From: Paracentrotus lividus
Lineage: Eukaryota > Echinodermata > Echinoidea > Camarodonta > Echinidae
Direction of reading: 5' to 3'
DNA length: 64,000 bases
Assembly: GCA_940671915.1 (NCBI GenBank)
Contig: CALNVZ010003434.1
Location: 26,659,818-26,723,817, forward strand
The position numbers and the translations under genes were made by a program. Below are positions 59,201-64,000 of this stretch, piece after piece. Position 1 is the first letter of the stretch. Each line of letters opens with the position of its first letter. The notes under the pieces are model-generated. The model did not search any database. It saw nothing but the letters and a program-made list of their open reading frames with translations, and was not told the origin of the DNA.

Positions 59201-60287
59201 CCCTGTCTTTCTCTCTCTCTCTCCCCCTCTGTATATCTCTCTCTCACTCTCCAGTACAACAATGGTGAGATATAGCATCAGCTATAGCAGCAGCAACCCA
59301 AATACAGATCGCTACATCATATGAGAATCGACCCAATCAATGCTCTTCAGTTTAAGGGATTGATACTGATTTCACTCCGGGAATTTTATTTAAAAGAATA
59401 AAAAGCCCCCTCGTCAGTTTAAGTGAAACTAGTGTTCTGGTCATGGACATTGAAATGTGGAAGACACTGTCTAAAAGTGATTTGGAGAGTTTGATACGAT
59501 TTCATTTAAGCATTATTTGTGGCTGTGAGGTTTGGACTCGCCAAAATGATCAGAAATTAACCCAATTCAGCTTCGAATCACATGCACTTACACAGAAATG
59601 CATGTATGGGAATACAAGATGTTCGGGAACCAAACATGTCAGCTGTGGATATTTTGGATATATATTGTGAACTATTATGGCTTTTGAAGAGCAGTTTTAT
59701 TGTGGGGATTTTTATTATGATATTGTTCCCAAATATCATGAAAATTAGAGGAAAGCTTACAATACATTTCTTCAGTCTTTTCCACACCTTCACACTACAC
59801 CAGATTCCCTTAATATCGCAATGGGTAAAGCTTGGTGAAAATGGCGCAAGTGAGATCTCACTGTTTTCTGAAGATTATCTGTTATTCAGTCATGCGTGAC
59901 AAATATCCAAGTGAAAATTGTACCAACATATGCTAGGAGGATGACTCTACCAATACAAAACATGAAACCCATAATTAAATGTTCATAGTTTTCACAAGAC
60001 AACTTCAAAATGATGGGACATTTTTATTGAGCCACTCTGTAGAATATCTGTGAATACCAAATTCGAGATGCTTACAAGACATTAACACATAATGACTAGC
60101 ATATCTATAAGTATGAACATGTACACAATTTATATCTAAGGATATTTATGGACCTATGAATATTATGTTCATGTTTTTACAGATTAGCTCTGGAACGTTC
60201 GGTAATAAGAAGATTGTCTACTGGCAAGCTGGAATCCATGCACGTGAATGGATCTCCCCAGCAACCCTTATGTACATCACAAATCAG
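50282..60287 (+). CDS. Procarboxypeptidase paralogue, partial, exon 4 broken
   Basis: Readable exons are 50282-50346 (signal peptide MKFLILSLLVAFAVAQ), 52248-52329, 57744-57944 (propeptide with VMIEDVQAMIDEQ) and 60183-60287 (zinc site GIHAREWISP). Exon lengths 82 and 105 and the intron phases equal those of gene 1. Exon 4 should be 102 nt; the only homologous stretch, 59255-59356, has that length but reads TAG in the inherited frame. It matches gene 1 in another frame (QIATSYENRP) before returning, and lacks a GT donor. Skipping it would keep frame but remove 34 residues of the catalytic domain. The remaining catalytic exons are not in the window; an antisense LINE begins 0.6 kb later, so they may lie beyond 64000. 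It is either a pseudogene in the making or affected by sequence errors in exon 4. Confidence 0.8.
50322..51545 (+). repeat. Degenerate tandem array derived from exon 1 and its splice donor
   Basis: About a dozen units of roughly 70-80 bp start at the 3' part of exon 1 and fill the start of intron 1. The motif pattern is GTAACCGAGAAGGTCC, TTGTGACGGGTAAGTGT, then CTCTAGAAGTTCTTAATTCT and TTGTCACCCTG. Several units keep donor-like words (GACGGGTAAGTG at about 51420, AACGGTTAAGTG at about 51064). One unit is interrupted by a 133-bp MITE. Confidence 0.8.
51139..51271. mobile_element. 133-bp hAT-like MITE within the array
   Basis: Ends CAGGCGCGGATCCAAG and GGCTGCGTCCGCTACTG are imperfect inverted repeats. 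GAGCT flanks both sides (51134-51138, 51272-51276). Other array units show the uninterrupted phrase AGCTTTGTGCTCCTG. Possibly related to 25431-25558. Confidence 0.55.
51711..51839. mobile_element. 129-bp palindromic MITE (GGGGGCGTTTCATGAAAGG)
   Basis: Arms GGGGGGCGTTTCATGAAAGG with TTGTCAGACATTTTATCCGA and their inverted counterparts enclose about 45 bp. It forms an almost complete hairpin. No clear target duplication. Confidence 0.75.
51930..52026. repeat. Foldback repeat, second copy of the GTTCGTGCGAAGC family
   Basis: TGCGTCGCAAGTTCGTGCGA is paired with CGAACTTGCGACGCATG across about 60 bp, with the GCATCAGACAAAAGGATCAC phrase shared with 13676-13795. Confidence 0.7.
52590..52805 (+). 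mobile_element. LINE 3' UTR remnant
   Basis: The stretch TATTGCACGGCCCCATTG to AACTGGGCTTTTACCGTGAA followed by (TAAA)n looks like the 3' end of a CR1/RTE-type LINE. There is no coding part. Confidence 0.5.
52843..54059. mobile_element. GAGACGTCTCCGCGAC-family MITE with a nested element
   Basis: Inverted ends (GGGTGGCATCTCACTTCGCG and CGCGAAGTGAGATACCACCC) are flanked by TTA (52840-52842, 54060-54062), the Harbinger-type target. A 1-kb TA-flanked MITE (52959-53959) is inserted inside it, leaving about 115 bp and 100 bp of the outer element. Confidence 0.85.
52959..53959. mobile_element. 1.0-kb palindromic TA-flanked MITE (copy B)
   Basis: Ends CACTGTTGCTCATAAAGGTT and its complement are flanked by TA (52957-52958, 53960-53961), a Tc1/mariner-type target. 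Arms of about 380 bp surround a short unique centre. It matches the two halves at 14585-14973 and 15572-15945. Confidence 0.85.
54440..54790. mobile_element. 350-bp palindromic MITE
   Basis: The left arm AAAAAGGTGATCGAACCTCA through ACCCCTATTTTAATGGCGC to TGATGACGTCAAAG is repeated inverted on the right up to GATCACCTTTTT. Arms are about 120 bp. No coding capacity. Confidence 0.75.
55105..56655. repeat. ACGTT-rich element(s) with CCCAGCAAACACAGAACG ends
   Basis: TCCCAGCAAACACAGAACG occurs at about 55107 and 55752, and an inverted-type end ACGTCCATTTTTAGTTGGGA at about 56640. AACGTTT, GGACGTT and related words are dense at 55120-55420 (about fifteen ACGTT), 55750-55890 and 56340-56650, with ordinary AT-rich DNA between. 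It is probably one or two related non-autonomous elements. Confidence 0.65.
56715..57130. repeat. Minisatellite, about six to seven units of 70-75 bp
   Basis: The unit contains TTTTCTTTTGTGCTGCTTTG, TTAGGCAAGCACAAAGGGGT and TTGTATCAGAATGGCATG, with moderate divergence between units. Confidence 0.8.
57185..57285. repeat. Short tandem repeat of TGTCCTGTGGTATTCCTATG
   Basis: Three units of about 30-33 bp (TGTCCTGTGGTATTC, CTATGGTATTTCTGAA). Confidence 0.85.
57990..59240. other. Intron 3 of the paralogue, no recognised content
   Basis: AT-rich DNA with short homopolymers; no gene, RNA or clear repeat recognised. Confidence 0.5.
59255..59356 (+). pseudogene. Decayed exon 4 of the carboxypeptidase paralogue
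   Basis: It follows a polypyrimidine tract and CCAG acceptor, has the paralogue's exact length (102 nt) and shares CAGATCGCTACATC with exon 4 of gene 1. In the inherited frame it hits TAG early. The recognisable middle (QIATSYENRP) is in another frame and the end (INALQFK) is back in the first frame. The exon is followed by GGATTG rather than a GT donor. Confidence 0.7.
59860..60045. mobile_element. Dispersed mariner-like repeat, copy 3 (intron 4)
   Basis: Contains CTGAAGATTATCTGTTATTC, GGAGGATGACTCTACCAA, CATGAAACCCATAATTAA and ends GAGCCACTCTGTA, closely matching 48565-48745. Confidence 0.55.
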
Positions 60288-60879
60288 GTAGGTCTAAACC
60301 AACATGACATATTTGTACAATTCGTCCCTCAAATTAAAACAAAGCAAAATAGAACTTACAGCATTGAACGATTTAACATGATTTTTTTTAATGAATACAT
60401 GCACATTTAAAGGTTTTTGTTTAAGAGCGCGTTTACAATGAAATTGTCCTTACTTCATTAATGTACATTAAAAATACCTATGAAACTATTTACTCGTAGT
60501 TTTGGGTTTTCAAATTTTCAAATACGTATTAGTAGGCCTACCAACTTTAGTCACCGTTCCAGAATACAGGCCATTGTGTATAAAATTTAAATTGCCACAG
60601 TGTTTTATTCCTTACAATGTTTTAATGATGTGTACACAAAGGCGGTGGAACAGAGGGACCGGGGGGGGGGCCAAGCTGCCCCCTGGCCCCATCCCACTTG
60701 TTCATCGACCAAAAAAATGCCCTTTATTCTAAAACGAAGGCTTTCAGTCATTTTTTTTAAGGGCCACCTTTTTGTACTAAATGGCCGGGGGTTATAATAC
60801 ATTATAAGCACTTCGGTCAGGCTGTAAAGCGTTTTATAAGAAACCGAGGTTATAATAATTTTTTCTTTCTTATTACAAT

Positions 60880-60884
60880 CATTA

Positions 60885-60953
<69 letters not shown>

Positions 60954-60972
60954 TATTATTATTATTATATTA
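60880..60972. repeat. (TTA)n microsatellite at the LINE 3' junction
   Basis: About 90 bp of TTA triplets, reading (TAA)n in the orientation of the LINE that begins beside it. Confidence 0.9.
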
Positions 60973-63900
60973 TGATAAACAGGATCAAGTCCGTATTTTT
61001 CCTTAAAAAGACTTTGCTTTAACAAAAAGCACAAGTGATTTCTAGTGCAACTTTTTAGTGTCCAAGTGTTTTTCGGATCATTCTAATTGTGCCGAGAATG
61101 GCTTTCTTTTTGAAGATCGTAGATCTTGATGTTCGGGGAGATCTTGGTGATGAGACTCTCGATTCCTTCTTTACCATCCCCGTGTGACCAATTATCACCG
61201 GGGTGACTCCTGCCTTGGCGTCCACATTCGTTCGATCTCGATCCTCAGGTCTTGATATTTTAGCCGCTTGTCCCTTTCCTTGACTGCGATGTTTATGTCG
61301 TGAGGGACGGATACTTCGATGATGTTAACTTTGTTTCCCTCTCTTACGATGATGTCTGGCTTGTTACAGTTGATAGCTCTGTCTGTCATTATGCCGCAGT
61401 TCAAATATATTGGTACTTTTATCAGCCAGGGTGATTGTCTGTGGCTGATGTTCCCATGGATGGTCACATGCTTGAGTCCCACGATCCTTTAGAAGTTGCC
61501 AGTGTATATGCTTGGCAATGTTATCATGTCTGCTGATATATTCTGTTTGGGCCAAGATGGGGCATCCTGATGCCAGATGCATTAGAGTCTCAGGTTCTTT
61601 CCCACATACTCTGCACGTGTCCTCTACATCTGATTGCAGAATAGATTTCTCATATGCCCGTGTCTTGATTACCTGATCTTGTATGGCAAATATAAACCTT
61701 CCGTTTCTCCTTTCAGACCAGCAGACTTTAGCCATCCGTGGGTGTTCTTTTTGTCAACGAACTGGCGATTCGATTGTTTTTCGTGGTGACCGTGTAGACG
61801 TTTTGCCTGTAGATTTGTCTGCAATCTTTTGTTCAAGGAACGTTTCAGTTCTGTTCTCTCTTTTCCCCCCACTGGTAGAGCTATCTGGTGATCTGTCAAT
61901 GTCTTCAATGCTTGTTTCGCACTTGAGTAAATTAGCTGGGCCTTGTCATAATCGTGAGATATGTTTGTCAATGTATCCTTGGGACTGGATAGGTAATTGG
62001 CAAGCTGTATAAACTCCATATTCCATACCGTTTATATCTGCTGAAGACCTCTTCCTCCAAGGTCGCGGGGAGATACACACTTTCAACAGCAGCTTTTGGG
62101 TGGTGTAGTCTGTGCATTGTCAATTGCTTCCTTGTCATGAACATCCAGCCCTCGTATACCTCGATTTTCCGGTTTATTATTCAAAACTATACCTTAGCAC
62201 GGGGATAGCAAGTGTATTGATAGCCTCCATCTTGTTTTTGGCGTTAAGTTCAGATTTCATAATGAGCCTCAGTCTGTGTTTGTACTCTGTCTTTGCCTTC
62301 TCTTTCATTACGTTGTGGCTGATGCTGTCATCTCTATCATGCCAAGGTATTTGTGGGTGGATTCATTCGTCAGTTCCTTGATTGATACTTCCTCGTCAGA
62401 TAGGGGCATATCACCTGTCTCCACCCTTCTTCCGCGGATAAGTGTAATCTTAGCACATTTTTCAATGCCAAATTCCATCTGAATGTCATCTGTGAATTGT
62501 TTAACAATGGCTATCAGACTTTGAAGTTCATCATCATTTTTTGCAATAGCTTGATGTCATCCATGTAGACCAAATGATTTACTGTCGCCGTAACATCATT
62601 TCCTTTATATCTATATTCGAAGTTTGTAGCTTGCAAGAGGGAGGATACTGGGTTGAGAGCAAGACAGAATAGTAAGGGGGACAATGAATCTCCCTGAAAT
62701 ATCCCTCTCTTGATCCGGACTCCGTCTACCTTCATTGAGTATGCGTCTGTTGTTAGTGTCAGAGTTGTTGTTCACAACTTCATGCTTTCAGATATGCACT
62801 GTATGATGTGTGGGTTGATATGATACACCTCCATAATTTGATGATCCAGCTGTGTGGTACACTGTCGTATGCCTTTTTGTAGTCTATCCATGCCATGGAT
62901 AGATTTGTTTGTCTCTGACGAGCATTCCCGGTGATAGCCTTATTTGTCAAGAGGTGGTCCTTGCATCCTTTCTTCCCCTTTCGGCAGCCTTTCTGTGAGA
63001 CCTCCATGATGTCATTGTCGTCGATATGCGCTCAATGTGCCGTGCAAGCGTTGATGTAAGTAGCTTGTACATGGTATTGAGGCATATGATTGGTCTGTAG
63101 TTCTTGGCTTTTGTTGAGTCATTGCCTTTGTATAGAAGGTATGTTCTTCCGATTGGCAGCCATGCTTCGATATGTGTGACTCCTTTAACTATGTCATTGA
63201 TGGCATGTAGGAGAGGAATGTGACTGGTACTAAATTTCTTTATCCAGAAATTCTGCAGGCCGTCTGGTCCAGGACTATTCCAGTTCTGTGAGGTCTTTAT
63301 GATATTTTGAAGCTCTGATAATGTCAAATCCGTCAGTTGCTGAGCTGGTACATTTTCCCATTTCTCCTTTTCAGACTGTATCCAAGGAGCTTCTCTGTGA
63401 ATGACATCATTCTCCCATAGGGCCTTCCAGTATCTGCTCGTTTCCTCTGTCGGTGGGGCTTCTCTAATTTCACTCTTGCTTGATCGTAGTTCACGAAAAA
63501 ACTTCTTTCTATTTCCATGAAAGAGTTTGTTCTGTCGCTTGAATGCATTACTCTTCGTGTATCTCTTGATTCGTTGTTTCAAAGCGTTGATCTTCATCTT
63601 GAGAATTTCAATAACAATTATACGCGTCTCGTTTTTCCGTCTATCCGGTATTTCTTGTCTAATCTTTCCCTTACTCCTCATCTTTTTTGATTGCGTGTTC
63701 CCTTCTCCATTTCTCTAGCTGTGCTACATCTTTGTGTATTCTTCTATCTTTTGATTGTATCCGTCTTTTCCATTCCGGTATCTTGGTTTGTGTTCTCCAT
63801 TTTGATTGGGTGAATGCATTTCTAGTCCAATTTGTTCAACAACAGTCTTGGCTCCGGCCCAAAGTAGGCAATTTATCATCCTCACATCCGAGGATTTGGC

Positions 63901-64000
63901 TCACCTCTTTAGTAGTTTATTCTACTACGCTGATCACTTTCGTGGTAGTGCAAACATCTGTGTCAATTTTTGGAATGTGCGGTCGGTCACTCATTGGTAT
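60973..64000 (-). mobile_element. LINE with restriction-like endonuclease (R2/R4/Dong-type), degraded, 5' end outside
   Basis: Reading on the minus strand from the window edge: a charged N-terminal region; PGPDGLQNFWIKKF and KAKNYRPIICLNTMYKLLTS; AWIDYKKAYDSVPHSWI (first catalytic aspartate); GIFQGDSLSPLLFCLALNP; LVYMDDIKLL (YMDD catalytic pair). A CCHC knuckle CRVCGKEPETLMHLASGC follows, then a PD-(D/E)XK-type endonuclease KPDIIVREGNKVNIIEVSVP, ending near AILGTIRMIRKTLGH with a stop at 61055-61057. Several frameshifts break the frame (pieces about 61195-61482, 61364-61735, 61669-62019, 62514-62735, 62780-63007, 62947-63681). RT followed by CCHC and RLE is the architecture of the R2 superclade. 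It lies in intron 5 of the carboxypeptidase paralogue, or just past a truncated gene. Confidence 0.85.

Noticed and set aside
61683-62482. Plus-strand frames of 68-109 codons
   Set aside because: They are antisense shadows of the minus-strand LINE reverse transcriptase and endonuclease region.

Overview
The window is nuclear DNA from a marine metazoan. Genes are split by many introns, DNA is AT-rich, and most of it consists of decayed LINEs, tRNA-derived SINEs, palindromic DNA-transposon relics and satellites. An echinoderm, perhaps a sea urchin, is my best guess from the repeat style; this is inference and no gene proves it.

Three host loci can be supported. (1) 3783-13429, minus strand: part of a leucine-rich-repeat gene in which each 24-residue LRR is encoded by its own 72-nt exon. 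About twelve clear exons and several decayed ones lie in tandemly duplicated exon-plus-intron units. Both gene ends lie outside what I can recognise. (2) 35564-46692, plus strand: a complete ten-exon gene for a secreted zinc procarboxypeptidase of the M14A (pancreatic CPA/CPB) family. It encodes 418 residues with all catalytic residues present and has a TATA box and a candidate poly(A) signal. (3) 50282 to beyond 60287, plus strand: a tandem paralogue with exons 1, 2, 3 and 5 readable and exon 4 decayed; later exons would lie past the window end. The two carboxypeptidases share orientation, exon lengths and intron phases, so they are a tandem duplicate pair of digestive-type enzymes.

Layout: 1-3700 holds an L1-like LINE relic, a long perfect hairpin and a GC-motif satellite. 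3.7-13.5 kb is the LRR exon array with transposon insertions. 13.5-16.5 kb is a pile of palindromic elements. 17.4-18.7 kb carries a cluster of a CACGTG-containing palindrome. 20.4-23.1 kb has a LINE split by a small DNA transposon, then a SINE. 24-35 kb is gene-poor, with MITEs, short-motif arrays and a (TA)n tract flanked by duplicated hairpins. 35.5-47 kb is carboxypeptidase gene 1, whose introns carry nested elements and minisatellites. 47-60 kb is the paralogue, whose first intron is filled with degenerate copies of its own exon-1/splice-donor region. 60.9-64 kb is an antisense LINE with a restriction-like endonuclease domain, adjoining a (TAA)n tract.

No rRNA, CRISPR, LTR element or virus-like element was recognised. 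Single-base length differences among repeat copies at 5.2-9.1 kb may partly be assembly error.
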